From: Megalonaias nervosa
Taxonomy: Eukaryota > Mollusca > Bivalvia > Unionida > Unionidae
NCBI GenBank assembly: GCA_016617855.1
Contig: JAECUM010001712.1
Span: 22,702 to 86,701, forward strand
Direction: 5' to 3'
Length of the DNA stretch: 64,000 nucleotides
Below the pieces are notes generated by a model. That model made no database searches and was not told where the DNA came from. It worked only from the letters and a program-made list of their open reading frames with translations. Positions 1 through 11,817 of this stretch are shown piece after piece (position 1 is the first letter of the stretch; the number at the start of each line of letters is the position of its first letter). The translations under genes were made by a program, and so were the position numbers.

Positions 1-3000
1 AACCCTGTGTTTCCTGCTCACTTTAATTTGATTTTAAGATCCTCTTTTAAACCTATGCATCCTGCTCACTTTAATCTATGCTTTTAAGGTCCTCTTCTAA
101 CCCTGTGTTTCCTGCTTACTTTAATTTGATTTCATGGTCCTCTTCTAACCCTATGTTTCCTGCTCACTTTAAATTGATCTTAAGTTCCTCTTCTACCCCT
201 GTGTATTATGCTCACTTTAATTTGATTTAAAGGTCCTCTTCTAACCCTGTGTTTCCTGCTCACCTTAATTTGATTTTAAGGTCCTCTTCTAACCCTGTCT
301 TTCCTGCTCACTTTAATTTGATTTTAAGATCCTCTTCTAACCCTGTGTATCCTGCACACTTTAATTTGATTGTAAGGTCCTCTTTTAACCGTGTGTATCC
401 TGCTCACTTCAATCAATGTTTTAAGGTCCTCTTCTAACCCTGTGTTTCCTGCTCACCTTTATTTGATTTTCAGGTCCTCTCCTAACCCTGCGTTTCTTGC
501 TCACTTTAATTTGATTGTGAGATCCTCTTCTAACCCTGTGAATCCTTCTTACCTGAATTTGATTTTAAGGTCCTCTTTTAACCCTGTGTATAATGCTCAC
601 TTTAATTTGATTTTAAGACCCTCTTCTAACCCTGTGTTTCCTGATCACTTTAATTTGATTTTAAGGTTCTCTTCTATCGCTGTGTATCCTGCTCACTTCA
701 ACTTGATTTTAAAGTCCTCTTCTAACCCTGTTTCCTGCACACCTTAATTTGATTTTAAGGTCCTCTTTAACCCTGTCTATCCTGATCACTTTAATCTATG
801 CTTTTAAGGTCCTCTTCTAACCCTGTCGATCCTGCTCACTTTAACTTGATTTTAAGGTCCTCTTCTAACCATGTGTATCCTGCTCACTTTAATTTGATTT
901 TAAGCCCCTGTTGTAACCCTGTGCATCCTGATCACTTCAATTTGATTTTAAGATCCTCTTCCTACCCTGTGTATCATGCTCACTTTAATTTGATTTTAAG
1001 GTCCTCTTCTAACGCTGTGTATCCTGCTCACTTTAACTTGATTTTAAGGTCCTCTTCTTACCCTGTGTTTCCTGATCGCTTTAATTTGATTTTATGATCC
1101 TCTTCTAACCGTGTGTCCTGCTCACTTTAATTTGGTTTTAAGGTCCTCTTCTGACCCTGTGAATCCTGCTCACTTTAACTTGATTTTAACATCCTCTTCT
1201 AACCCTGTGTTTACTGCTCACTTTAAGTTGATTTTAAGATCCTCTTCGAACCCTGTGTATCCTGCTCACTTTAATTTGAATTTAAGGTCCTCTTCTAACC
1301 CTGTGTATGATGATCACTTTAATATATGCTTTTAAGGTCCCCTTCTAACCCTCTGTTTCCTGCTCACTTTAATTTGATGTTAAGATTCTCTTCTAAAACT
1401 GTGTATCCAGCTGACTTTAACTTGATTTTAAGGTACTCTTCTAACCCTGTGTATCCTGCTCACTTTAATTTGATTTTAAGGTCCTCTTCTAACCCTGTGT
1501 ATACTGCTCACTTTAATTTGATTTTAAGATCCTCTTCTAACCCTGTGTATACTGCTCACTTTAACCTGATTTTAAGGTCCTCTTTAACCCTGTGGATCCT
1601 GCTCTCTTTAATTTGATTTTAAGGTCCACTTCTAACCATCTATTTCCTGCTCACTTTAATCTATCCTTTAAAGGTCCTCTTCTAACCCTGTGTATCATTC
1701 TCACTTTAATTTGATTTTAAGGTCCTCTTTATAACCTGTGTATACTGCTCACTTTAATTTGATTTTGAAGCCCTCTTCTAACCCTGTGTATCCTGCTGAC
1801 TTTAATTTGATTTTAAGGTCCACTTCTAACGCTGTGTATCCTGCTCGCTTTAACTTGATTTTAAGATCGTCTTCTAATCATGTGTTTCCTGTTCACTTTA
1901 ATTTGATTTTAAGGTCTACTTTTAACGCTGTCTATCCTGCTCACTTTAATCTATGCTTTTAAGGTCCTCTTCTAACCCTGTCTATCCTGCTCACTTTAAT
2001 TTGATTTTAAGATCCTCTTCTAACCCTGTGTATCCTGCGCACTTTAATTTGATTGTAAGATCCTCTTTTAACCGTGTGTATCCTGCTCACTTCAATCAAT
2101 GATTTTAAGGTCCTCTTCTAACCCTGTGTTCCCTGCTCACCTTTATTTGATTTTCAGGTCCTCTTCTAACCCTGTGTTTCATGCTCACTTTAATTTGATT
2201 GTAAGATCCTCTTCTAGCCCTGTGTATCCTGCTCACCTGAATTTGATTTTAAGGTCCTCTTTTAACCCTGTGTATCATGCTCACTTTAATTTGATTTTAA
2301 GACCCTCTTCTAACCCTGTGTTTCCTGATCACTTTAATTTGGTTTTAAGGTCCTCTTCTAACGCTGTGTATCCTGCTCACTTCAACTTGATTTTAAGGTC
2401 CTCTTCTGATCCTGTTTCCTGCACACCTTAATTTGATTTTAAGGTCCTCTTTAACCTTGTCTATCCTGCTCACTTTAATCTATGCTTTTAAGGTCCTCTT
2501 CTAACCCTGTCCATCCTGCTCACTTTAACTTGATTTTAAGGTCCTCTTCTAACAATGTGTATCCTGCTCACTTTAATTTGATTTTAAGCCCCTCTTGTAA
2601 CCCTGTGTATCATGCTCACTTCAATTTGATTTTAAGATCCTCTTCTAACCCTGTGTATCATGCTCACCTTAATTTGATTTTAAGGTCCTCTTCTAACCCT
2701 GTGTTTCCCGCTCACTTTATATTGATTTTAAGGCCCTCTTCTTACCCTGTGTATCCTGCTCACTTTAATTTGATTTTAAGGTCATCTTCTAACGCTGTGT
2801 ATCCTGCTCACTTTAACTTGATTTCAAGGTCCTCTTCTAATCCTGTGTTTCCTGCTACCTTTAATTTGATTTTAAGGTCCTCTTTTAAACCTATGTATCC
2901 TGCTCACTTTAATCTATCCTTTTAAGCTCCTCTTCTAACCAAGTGTATCCAGCTCACTTTGATTTGACATTAAGGCCCTCTTCTTACCCTGTGTATCCTG

Positions 3001-3285
3001 CTCACTTTAATTTGATTTTAAGGTCATCTTCTAACGCTGTGTATCCTCCTCACTTTAACTTGATTTTAAGGTCCTCTTCTAATCCTGTGTTTCCTGCTAA
3101 CTTTAATTTGATTTTAAGGTCTTCTTTTAACCCTGTCTATCCTGCTCACTTTAATCTATGCTTTCAAGGTCATCTTCTAACCCTGTCTATCGTGCTCACT
3201 TTAACTTGATTTTAAGATCCTCTTCTAACCCTGTGTATACTGCTCACTTTAACCTGATTTTCAGGTCCTCTTTAACCCTGTGTCT
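1..3285. repeat. 48-bp satellite/minisatellite array with higher-order structure
   Basis: About 68 tandem copies of a 48-bp unit with the core CCTGCTCACTTTAATTTGAT, running off the left edge of the window. Because 48 is a multiple of three, one frame reads as an open 16-residue repeat (NPVYPAHFNLILRSSS type). Indels break that frame repeatedly and there is no consistent start or splice signal, so I do not treat it as coding. Variant units recur in order about 1684 bp apart: AATCAATG at 411 and 2094, and the CTATGCTTTTAAGG variant at 798 and 2482. A second, local period of about 242 bp links 2731 and 2973. The array ends abruptly at a SINE tail fragment. Confidence 0.95.
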
Positions 3286-3312
3286 GCAGCATGATGCCCC
3301 AGTGCTAAAATG
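3286..3312 (+). mobile_element. SINE tail fragment at the satellite edge
   Basis: GCAGCATGATGCCCCAGTGC here is identical to the 3' part of the SINE at 53566-53867. It lies directly at the end of the 48-bp array, so the array boundary coincides with a SINE remnant. The rest of the SINE is not recognisable, and similarity fades after about 25 bp. Confidence 0.5.
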
Positions 3313-4283
3313 CAATACAAAATTGTTTCTGTCATTTTATTATCATCTCTTTAAATCGACTCACACAAATTTGAGAATATTTTTAAAATGGTGACTGCTG
3401 CATAACAAAAGCATAAAAGGACTGTATATAACCCATTTCCATTCATTTTATTGATAAGCTAGCCAAGTTGTGAACAAGTCCATACTTTTAAAGAAAATGG
3501 CGCCTATGTTAAGTGAAACGCTTTACGGTGTAAGTTGTCGGTGTTACATGATGGAAAATATTAGATCATTTAAAACTTAAAAACGTGTCATATCAGAAAA
3601 AGGACAAATGAACACTGCTTTACAAACGTCAAAAGAAGTATGAGAGTTAATGTAATACAACACTGAGCACCTGATCTCATTGCAGTTTCCAGTTCATGAT
3701 CATGCAGCAAACGTTGTTCATTTGCTTCAGTTTCCCACAAAAAAGATCATTCTTGATTGAGTCTTTTTTTCCACAGAAAGATCAGTCTGGTTGGGTCCAG
3801 TGTTCCTACAAGATCTCTTCCGACTGGGTCTTTAAAAGTTGTAGCTATAGGCAACCACCAAGTCCATGAAAATGTGTACAAAACATGGTGAATTTACACC
3901 AATATACAGAAACTGTTTTAAAAAAAAAGTGCTTCGTAACATCATCATGTGAGAAAATTTTTTAAACATTTCTAGATAAATAACTGGTACCATTCACGAT
4001 ATAATGTCATCTATGATGCACAATTTGAGGTATGTAATAAGGCACTGATCATGTCCAAACTACAACCAGATCAGTTTCATCTTTTCCTGAATTGTGAGAC
4101 TATTGCTGGTAAAACCTCTCATGCAAGCCAACACCCAATCATTTTCATCCAGCATTTGTTATCTGTGATTTCTTCACCCATGAGATTCATACTGGCTAAC
4201 CTTTGTGGAAATTAAGATGTAAACCTTTTAGGATAACACAACAATTAAAAATAAAGAGGAAATGATATAATAGGTTGTTACAT
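3313..4283. other. Intergenic stretch with no supported gene
   Basis: AT-rich unique-looking sequence downstream of the minus-strand crotonase gene. I see no exon, tRNA-like sequence or tandem repeat that I can support. Confidence 0.5.
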
Positions 4284-4289
4284 TTTATT
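4284..4289 (-). promoter_or_regulatory. Poly(A) signal of the minus-strand crotonase gene
   Basis: TTTATT on the plus strand is AATAAA on the minus strand, about 40 bp beyond the stop codon of the terminal exon. That is a short but plausible 3' UTR. Confidence 0.55.
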
Positions 4290-4328
4290 AAATTTTACGT
4301 ACAAAAATATTTTTACAAGACAAAATTT

Positions 4329-4399
4329 CTACAATTTGGATGATTTATTTATCTTGAATGAGCCATGCTTTCCACTGCCTTTCACAAATGATGCTGCAC
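4329..4399 (-). CDS. Terminal exon of an enoyl-CoA hydratase (crotonase) family gene
   Basis: A strong acceptor, a long T tract ending in TTTTTTTAG, precedes an exon whose frame reads AASFVKGSGKHGSFKINK, then SSKL and a stop. Gly-Ala-Ala, Phe, and Gly-x-Gly-(K/R)-His-Gly-x-Phe is the usual C-terminus of bacterial-type enoyl-CoA hydratase/isomerase proteins. These hydrate or isomerise acyl-CoA thioesters, usually in mitochondria or peroxisomes. The exon begins in phase 1 (the first GT completes a Gly codon), which fits exactly the phase at the end of the exon at 16648-16801. A poly(A) signal follows. The exon itself looks intact. Family assignment is by motif reading only, and the substrate is unknown. 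Confidence 0.6.
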
Positions 4400-4859
4400 C
4401 TAAAAAAAGGAAAAAATTTGTGTTAAAAAATGGCATATAATATAATTGACAACTACAAATTTGGATATTCAGTCAATAAGAAAGCAATGTTATATTGCAC
4501 ACATATGCCATATTTACTCAAGGACATCACTTTTCCCAGCTGAATAGGCACCAGAATATCTGTTATTTGTTGCACTCATGGGACATTTCATAATATGTGA
4601 ATATTGTGAATGTTCCACAGTTAGAATTAACATTTATTCCCTTGATGTTAGTCCTGAGACATTACTTGATCATTGAATATCATGACCATTTCACAGTCAG
4701 AATTAACCTTTATTCCCTAGATGTTAGTCCTGCAACATGACATGACATGATAGATTATAGCAGACAATCACTAACAATATCGAAGGTACATGGCAATGCT
4801 GCTAGGTCAATCAACTGGTGAGTGCAGACAGAGATAAAAAAGATACAACTGTACTATGC

Positions 4860-5090
4860 ACCAATTAATATCACAACATAAAAAATGTATCACTAAGTAT
4901 CACAACACTTAAAATGTATTAATATGTATCATAACACTTAAATGTATTAATATGTATCATACCACTAAAAATGTATTAACATGTATCATTACTTTTAAAA
5001 TCTGTGAATATGTGTCATAACCCATAAAATGCATTAATATGTATCATAACACTTAAAATGTATCAATACATAACACTAAATATCCATGAT
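4860..5090. repeat. Minisatellite of about 29 bp
   Basis: About eight degenerate copies of ATGTATCATAACACTTAAA with the linker ATGTATTAAT. Unit starts fall near 4924, 4952, 4981, 5009 and 5039. A shorter remnant of the same sequence is at about 13530-13610 in the second copy of the local duplication. Confidence 0.75.
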
Positions 5091-6564
5091 ATGATATATC
5101 TATCTATATTAAACCCACTGGTTCTAAAATACACTGGCATATTTGGTGTACACATTATACTAGCAATTATTCGGTACTGTTTGCAAATTATCTTTGGACC
5201 CATTATTTCATATTTGAAAATCACAATATTTTAGGGTTTTTTTTAAATTTTTACTGAGAATGACTAGCAAATTTAATATTTTACAAATTTTCATACAAAA
5301 CAATGAGTTGAAAATCATACTTTTATTTCTTAATATAGACATATCTGAGAAAAGATAAATAATAAAGTTTACAAACGATTACAGATTCTTAGAACTCTGA
5401 CGCAACTGACCTATCGCCACTTGTCAATCATGCTGAGCCATTAACCAATCAGTGAAAGTAAATTAGACACACCTCAAAGGCATTGCTTTCATCCGCCATT
5501 TTCCTCTGACAAGCTGCCTGTGGCAATAATAAATTGATTATGATAGGTATTTACAAATTTTGCAATGATTTGTTTATAAGGGTGAAAATAAGTCAGTGGG
5601 AAGCATGTAATTCTTACAGTTGATATCCAGATCGTCTAAATAGAGGAATTAGATTTATTCCTTTCCAGAAACATAGACAAAACTTTGATGGATAAAGACT
5701 ATTTTGTGGTCGCGTGTACGATCAGCTGAATATGGAAATAATTGATGACAATAACATGTTTCTTTGCGTAAAAGTATGTAGAAAAGCATTTCCTGTTGAT
5801 GGTTTGAAGGAAAAAAAAATTGAAATTGAAAATATATACATAAATAAACGTTTGTAGAATATGAGTGGAGAAACCCCTAAATTTCGGGCTTTGATGTATA
5901 TTATTTTCTTGTATAGGATATAGTGAACCCCTGACTGCATTATTGAAAATTTGAACATTTTGACTTTAATGTTGGCTTGTCTTAAAAATAATGGATCTTT
6001 CAATGGTTTATAGTCTTGATGAGTGACTCATTACTTTCTCATTGGTCTGAAGGAGGGGTGGGGATACAAAAATGTTGTAATAATAAAGAAATAGGAAAAC
6101 AATGGTTTCAGATATTATCGTCTGATACATTAAGCATGCATTTACATGTTTCCATCAACAGACATCATTGATCAAAATTCCATTTAGACAACAGTAGAAC
6201 TTTAACATTATTATAGGCAACAGTATCAAATACATTAGCATTTTTGGGAGCGAATTTCATTTTAAATGAATAATTTCTCCAACAAATTTAAAACTGATTT
6301 TATTACTTACTGAAATAAAACACTTAGGTTATTACTATACGAACTTGAACTACAAATATAAATATTGTCTACTGCAGTATAATTAAAGCAACTTTGTAAT
6401 TTTACATTTTTAAGAATAATACAAATCGTTTTTAATAAATATATCACCTAAACTGAAACATATTTCCTTGACCAATACTGCTTGATTGTCGGAGGTTAGC
6501 AGGTGGTCATGTCACGTGATTTAGTAGGCGGAGCGAGATCTATCATCTCGCATAAGGTCAATAC
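5091..6564. other. Intron-like sequence of the crotonase gene
   Basis: AT-rich, with no supported exon. Parts resemble 13690-13850 as part of the duplication. The small open frames here have no recognisable content. Confidence 0.4.
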
Positions 6565-6655
6565 CTGGTACAGCTTCATCTCAGATTACTATCATGCCAA
6601 TCTCATTGCAGAGCTGCAGTCCATGACTCAGCATCTAAGGTTGCACAGTAGGCGG
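6565..6655 (-). pseudogene. Decayed, truncated copy of the penultimate crotonase exon
   Basis: On the minus strand this reads AYCATLDAESWTAALQ and then EIGMIVI before a stop, aligning with the YSAFDADSWIAVLRYEFENG part of the exon at 16648-16801. A donor-like CAG|GTATTG is kept at 6565. Similarity stops near 6655, where the dispersed repeat begins, so the 5' half of the exon is missing. This copy still has Tyr where the other copy has a stop codon. It cannot be used as an exon: it has an internal TGA, a frame disturbance after the LQ, and no 5' half. Confidence 0.55.
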
Positions 6656-7916
6656 CCTTCCAGAAAATGACTTCGCCTTGTGATTTTGTTTAGATGTATA
6701 TTGACTAATAATACATTTTGAGATGCTCCCTTGCCGTAGGCGGGTTTATTCTAGTATTGGGTTGCAGCAAAAGGTATTCTTCAAGCCATCAGTAGCTAGG
6801 TCTAGTGTTTATATCAATTATGCTGACAAACAAACTCTTGCATATTCACAGGCATGTATTTTGATAGCTGATTGACAATTAACCATTTCCCGAGTAAGTT
6901 GGCAACTAGGCCCCTATCACTACCCGATTGACGCATGCTATCCTTTGATGATAAAAACATACAAACTTGTGTTTCGAAACTTTAACAATAGTAAGTAAAT
7001 AGTGATCTGTGTTTTAAGAATAAAATCGGTGATCTGGATCATCACTATGTCTGGGAAGTACCAGTTTATGAGATGGTCTGTTTTTGTAATCATCGGGCAA
7101 ATATATTCAGAAAAATATACAATTCATAGAAAGCAAAGCCTAGGTATTATGTTATTTAAGATTTAACTTTAAAATGCAATTATATAGGTTTGAAACGTAT
7201 GAGACAATGAATGCTCTGTTATGGAATTTGCGAGAAGAGGTGTAAGGTCAAAGTTATTTTTAGACCTGACCCGCATTTGTGAAAATTGTGAAGCAGATAT
7301 TTAATCAATGCCTAAAATTAATACAAGTACATAGACAAATAAAAAAAACATAAATTTGCAATCCTATCATGGACTGTTGTAATGAAGCTATATAAAAGTG
7401 ATTACTTTACGAAAACCCCTCCTTCTAAAAATAGATGCACACACGTTGGTGTTGATTCGGTTGGAAAGAAGGTTTTAGTTCATATACGACTATAAATGAG
7501 CCACATCTGTAATATTATACATTTTAGTGTGTTATGTATGAATAATTGCAGTAATGTTTTATACGCAGCAAAGAAATGAAGACACATGTGCATTTGCCCT
7601 CATGTACATGGTACAGAGGTTGTGTCAAGTGTTTGTAGAGATCTTTGAAACTGCCATTATTGTGAACTTCTAAAAAGTAACAAATTGATTAAGGGTAGTT
7701 AATTAAGCATTTTTACCAACTTGCAATTACAATAATCTAGTCTAGTTACTCAGTTAAATTTTGCTACAATGTAGTGACTGTTATTCTCTTTTAGAGTCAT
7801 ATGTCCAAAATAACTAAGAAAATTTCTATTAGAAAATAAAGCATTCCTTAAATTCGATGTTAAATGCAAATATGAATACTTGGAAAGAGAGGGCATAATT
7901 CAATAAGAGAAAACAC

Positions 7917-7975
<59 letters not shown>

Positions 7976-8080
7976 CATTTCCTGCTTCGTGTCCAATTCT
8001 CCCTGTTGAGCTCTCATTTCTCCCTGTTCTGTCAAAAAGGACAAGTCACTTCTCCCTAAAATTTTAGTCTAGTTTGACCC
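6656..8080. mobile_element. Dispersed non-coding repeat, copy A
   Basis: About 1.4 kb that recurs in the same orientation at 47660-49271. Shared blocks in order include TTCTTCAAGCCATCA, CTTCGAAACTTTAACAATAG, ACAATTCATAGAAAG, GCCTAGGTATTATGTTAT, a (TA)n array, and GTTGAGCTCT followed by ACTCCCTAAAATT-type sequence. Copy A lacks about 75 bp and a foldback present in copy B. Neither copy has a credible ORF, and I see no terminal inverted repeat. It is probably a non-autonomous transposon or other mobile repeat, because the left edge cuts a duplicated exon and copy B splits a minisatellite. Confidence 0.6.
7919..7973. repeat. (TA)n microsatellite in dispersed repeat copy A
   Basis: About 27 TA units at the same relative position as the (TA)n array at 48985-49053 in copy B, so the array is part of the element. 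Confidence 0.95.
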
Positions 8081-8085
8081 CTGTA

Positions 8086-8340
8086 ACCCTGTGTATCCTG
8101 CTAACTTTAATCCATGCTATGAATGAAATCACACTGACATAAAAATATACACCTTAATCCATGCTATGAATGAAATCACACTGACCTAAAAATATACACC
8201 TTAATCCATGCTATGAATGAAATCACACTGACTTAAAAATATACACCTTAATCCATGCTATAAATGAAATCACACTGACTTAAAAATATACACCTTAATC
8301 CATGCTATAAATGAAATCACACTGACTTAAAAATATACAC
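8086..8340. repeat. Single 48-bp-satellite unit grading into a 47-bp array
   Basis: ACCCTGTGTATCCTGCTAAC at 8089 is one stray unit of the satellite at 1-3285. It continues into TTTAATCCATGCTATGAATG, which is then repeated as a 47-bp unit (core GAAATCACACTGACTTAAAA) about five times. The array seems to have grown from the 3' half of the stray unit. Confidence 0.8.
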
Positions 8341-9429
8341 CCATCTTAGTTGCTCAGCTCATGCAGATCAAAATGCAGCCAGCTTATGTGCGAAGCCTGT
8401 GATGAACAGAAAATCAAAGGAAACTGAATATGTGACCCATGAACTAAAACTTCACCTGTCTTCACATTTTAAATAGTGAATGACTGCTGACCCGAAGAAA
8501 AAGGGATTTAACTCGTATCTGTTCCCAAAGACAAAAATCTTTCTCCAGAGATAGTTTTAATTTGCATGTAAATAGATGAAGATACTTAACTATAGCTGTC
8601 ACAATAGCATGAAAGGTCTATTTCTGTTGTGATAACACAACTACTTTTTCCCACCATCGATCCTCTACCCTAATGTTAACAAAAAATACCTTGCCTTTGA
8701 AGTTAACATATGTGAAAGGTAAATTCAAGGACAGAACCCAGATTCTTGAATAACACAGAATCAAAATATAAGCTAAAATGACTCTAAAATAGTTAAAGTC
8801 AAAAGAATAAGAAAAATAACTGTACATGAAAGCAAGCTGGATTTGCCATTAATTCTTCAGAACTACAAATCATAAAAACTAACAAGTGCTGTAATCCAAA
8901 CTGACAAGGTGTATAACTAACACTGGCACCACAGAAAAAAGACAAAATACAAACAAACTAAAACCTGCATGCAGCCATTAAAGCATGAAAAAAAGCAACC
9001 GGATGGGGGAGAGAAACTCTTTACATGGAAAGCAGTATGTCTTGTTGGTGCCATTTGTCACCTTTTTGAAGCAATATCTATATTCATCCCTTTCAAGCCA
9101 TATCTCCTTAAAGCAACAAAAACAAAGTTTATAGTGAAAGCTCAAAAGACATATGTTCTTGGATCTTGCATAAGACAGACCACTCTCATGCAATCAGCAG
9201 ATGACAGGTTCTTGTGCTGTCCACTTAAAACACTGAACACAATCTTTATTTCAAAATATGAACAATAAAGCAAATGAAATGAATAAACATTTGCCTCAAA
9301 TATTTTATATTCTTCATTTTAAAAATTCAAGTATATGCTAGAACAAACTCAACATATCGTCACAATTCAAGCATATTCAAGGATGTGAAAAGGGATCAGA
9401 AAATCCATGGATATTCAAGGTGTGTATGA
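8341..9429. other. Intron-like sequence without supported exon
   Basis: 8395-8640 matches 17800-17985 as part of the duplication. An open frame near 8969-9268 is open on both strands and has no recognisable domain, so it is not annotated as a gene. Confidence 0.4.
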
Positions 9430-9735
9430 ACTATGCTAAATAATAGGGATACAAGGAGATGTTGATAAACCAAAATGATTTTGGTGTGGTCTAATGTCTT
9501 AAAGTACAGCAACAAAAGTAGGTTATTTAGTCCCAAGGCCATTGGCATAAAGTGTCATGCTGAGGAACACATCATGATAACTGACCTGGGTGAATCCAAT
9601 TGTAGGATGTGAACCTGCAATCTCTTGGACATGAATCATTTAAGTACACAGTAAGTCTGGTACACCATTCAATGAGCTGTCATGACTCTTGCCTCCATTA
9701 GTCAAGCTTATTCTACATCTCCCATGAGAGTATTT
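9430..9735 (-). mobile_element. tRNA-derived SINE, second family, copy in duplication copy 1
   Basis: In minus orientation there is a tRNA-like head (AGCTCATTGAATGGTGTA as an A-box-like stretch, GGTTCACATCC as B box), then a body containing GACACTTTATGCCAATG and a 3' end resembling CTCCTTGTATCCCTATT. The element at 18420-18690 has the same parts in the same orientation and is probably the same insertion, duplicated. Confidence 0.5.
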
Positions 9736-11240
9736 TGTAGGGGTAAAATGATTCATCGATATATCGATGCTTTTGCTGAAACAATACACATCTCGATACA
9801 AGAGATAGAGAATCATTACGAAACAATAATTACCATATGCATGCTATTTTAATCTTCAGCACTCAGGAATAATTATCATTAGTTGTGATTTTATAAAATT
9901 ATAATCCAGCTGAAACAGCATTTGCAGCCACAGGCACTCGTGTTTATTAGCAAAAACAAAGACTATTTGAGAATACCCACTTGCTGTCTATAAGTTAACA
10001 CAAAGTGACATTGTTCGCAATTTGGCCCCCCCCCCCTTCCCAATTTCATGCTAATTATCTTAGCCCAGAAGTATGTTCAGCATATACATACTTCAAGCAC
10101 AACATAAATGGTTGTGAAACTAAATTTGATTTTCACAACATGTCCAGGAAAAAGCATTATGGCATAGTATGAACCATTCATGATGAAAGTTTTACAAATG
10201 CTTGTTTAAAACACAGGCTACCTAGAAAACCCAATATGTCTGATTCCCAGTGTGTTTCATTACAATTTGGTTTGGCACATACTTGCTGATGATGGTGATG
10301 ATGACAATAATTTTTAAGGTTATGAAGTATATCAGATTACTGGAGCTGGCAAAGTGTTAATGGAGAGAGCAATCAGTAATTTTGAGTCCAAAATAGTGTT
10401 AAATACGAGTCAGATGGATGGACAAAAAATAACCTGTCAGTGGTATTTCGAAAATAAATGTACAAAGGGTAGAATAAATGTACAAAGGGTAGAATTAAAA
10501 TACAGTTTTTTTATCTAAAAGATAAAGCAATTTTCATTTTTTTTTAAATTAATCAATTTCGCTCTGCGGATCATATGCTACAAAAACATATACAAGTATC
10601 CATATCAGGGCTACGATAAGTTGAATAAAATAAGGGTAAAAAATGAAATTAAGAAGTAAAGATATTTATTTTAATACCTATATCTACACAAGCTCTTATA
10701 CTCTTATACAGCATTATGGAACAGATAAGAAATTTGTCATGGTAGTCAGGTTACTATTGATTTAACAAAGGAAGTTTATGTTAGTGAAAAATCTTATTTT
10801 GGAGTAGATGTATCCAAATGATAATATTTATGAGCTCTGGAAAATTGTTCATAATTGTCATAAAGATCAGTTTTCCAACCTATTCAAGTTGACAAAGCTA
10901 GCTATGTATATGCCCCTTTAGAAAGAAGCACAGAACAATATTGAAACAAAGAAATGGAGTAGAGTAAGCTCAGATATAATTAACAGATTAATGCTTATAC
11001 AACTACAGATGACACCTGTCAAAGATGTGATTACAGTAGAGCTCTAGGTTATATCCAAAGGTTAGAATCTGCCAAATCTTAGCACCGTCAGCATGGAATA
11101 ACCTATAAGGGTCTATAAAATATAAACGATCTCATGGCAAGGACTACCTGCATTAAAATGATAGGAAGATAATCAGACATAACTACTATATTGGTCTGTA
11201 TTAACTGTATTAAATGTTACTTATGTGTTGCAGTCAGTGT
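9736..11240. other. Stretch without supported gene
   Basis: AT-rich sequence between the two duplication copies. It contains a short C run (10026-10037) and a small direct repeat of AATAAATGTACAAAGGGTAG at 10455-10495. Nothing else is supportable. Confidence 0.5.
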
Positions 11241-11817
11241 GGAACTGGGTCTGATGGCTTAAAGATGCACCAGCAGATCTTGGTCTGTGTTAATTATGCT
11301 GCTTATCAGTTTCAGCATCCGGTGTAGATCTGGACCTGTAGGCTCATTATACAGATACGGTTATGGGTCTATGTTACTTAACTGTCTTTTTGAGTTCACA
11401 CTATCAAAGGAGATCTGGACCTGTAGGCTCATTACACAAATATGGTTCTGGGTCTATGTTACTTTACTGTCTGAGTTCACACTATCAAAGGAGATCTGGA
11501 CCTGTAGGCTCATTATACAAATATGGTTCTGGGTCTATGTTACTTTACTGTCTATGAGTTCACACTATTAAGGAGATCTGGACCTGTAGGCTCATTATAC
11601 AGATATGGTCCTGGGTCTATGTTACTGTACTGTCTATGAGTTCACATTATCAAAGGAGATCTGGACCTGGAGGCTCATTATACAGATATGATTCTGGGTC
11701 AATGTGTCTGTACTGTCTTTATGAGTTCACAATATCAAAGGAGATCTGGACCTGTAGGCTCATTATACAGGTATGACTCTGGGTCTATGTTACTGTACTG
11801 TCTTTATGAGTTTACAT
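11241..11817. repeat. Minisatellite of about 83 bp
   Basis: About six copies carrying GATCTGGACCTGTAGGCTCA, at 11327, 11412, 11493, 11575, 11658 and 11743 (spacing 81-85 bp). Each unit also holds GGGTCTATGTTACT, the core of the 28-bp repeat that follows directly. Confidence 0.9.

Larger units (their letters stand above)
4500..9735. repeat. Copy 1 of an old intragenic duplication
   Basis: Segments here recur in the same order at about 12.95-19.06 kb. Matching pairs are the CTAGATGTTAGTC segment (4715 and 13059), the segment with TATTTCTGTTGTGATAACAC (8619 and 17957), and a minus-strand SINE (9430-9735 and 18420-19060). A decayed crotonase exon at 6565 corresponds to the exon at 16648. Divergence is large, so this is old. 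Copy 1 is interrupted by a dispersed repeat (6656-8080) and a small satellite (8086-8340). Confidence 0.5.

Noticed and set aside
1..3394. Open frames of up to 147 residues with a 16-residue repeat
   Set aside because: They follow from a 48-bp period divisible by three. Frames are broken at every indel and no consistent start, signal peptide or splice pattern exists.
8969..9268. 99-residue plus-strand gene
   Set aside because: Both strands are open over the same bases with no recognisable domain, which is common by chance in sequence of this composition.
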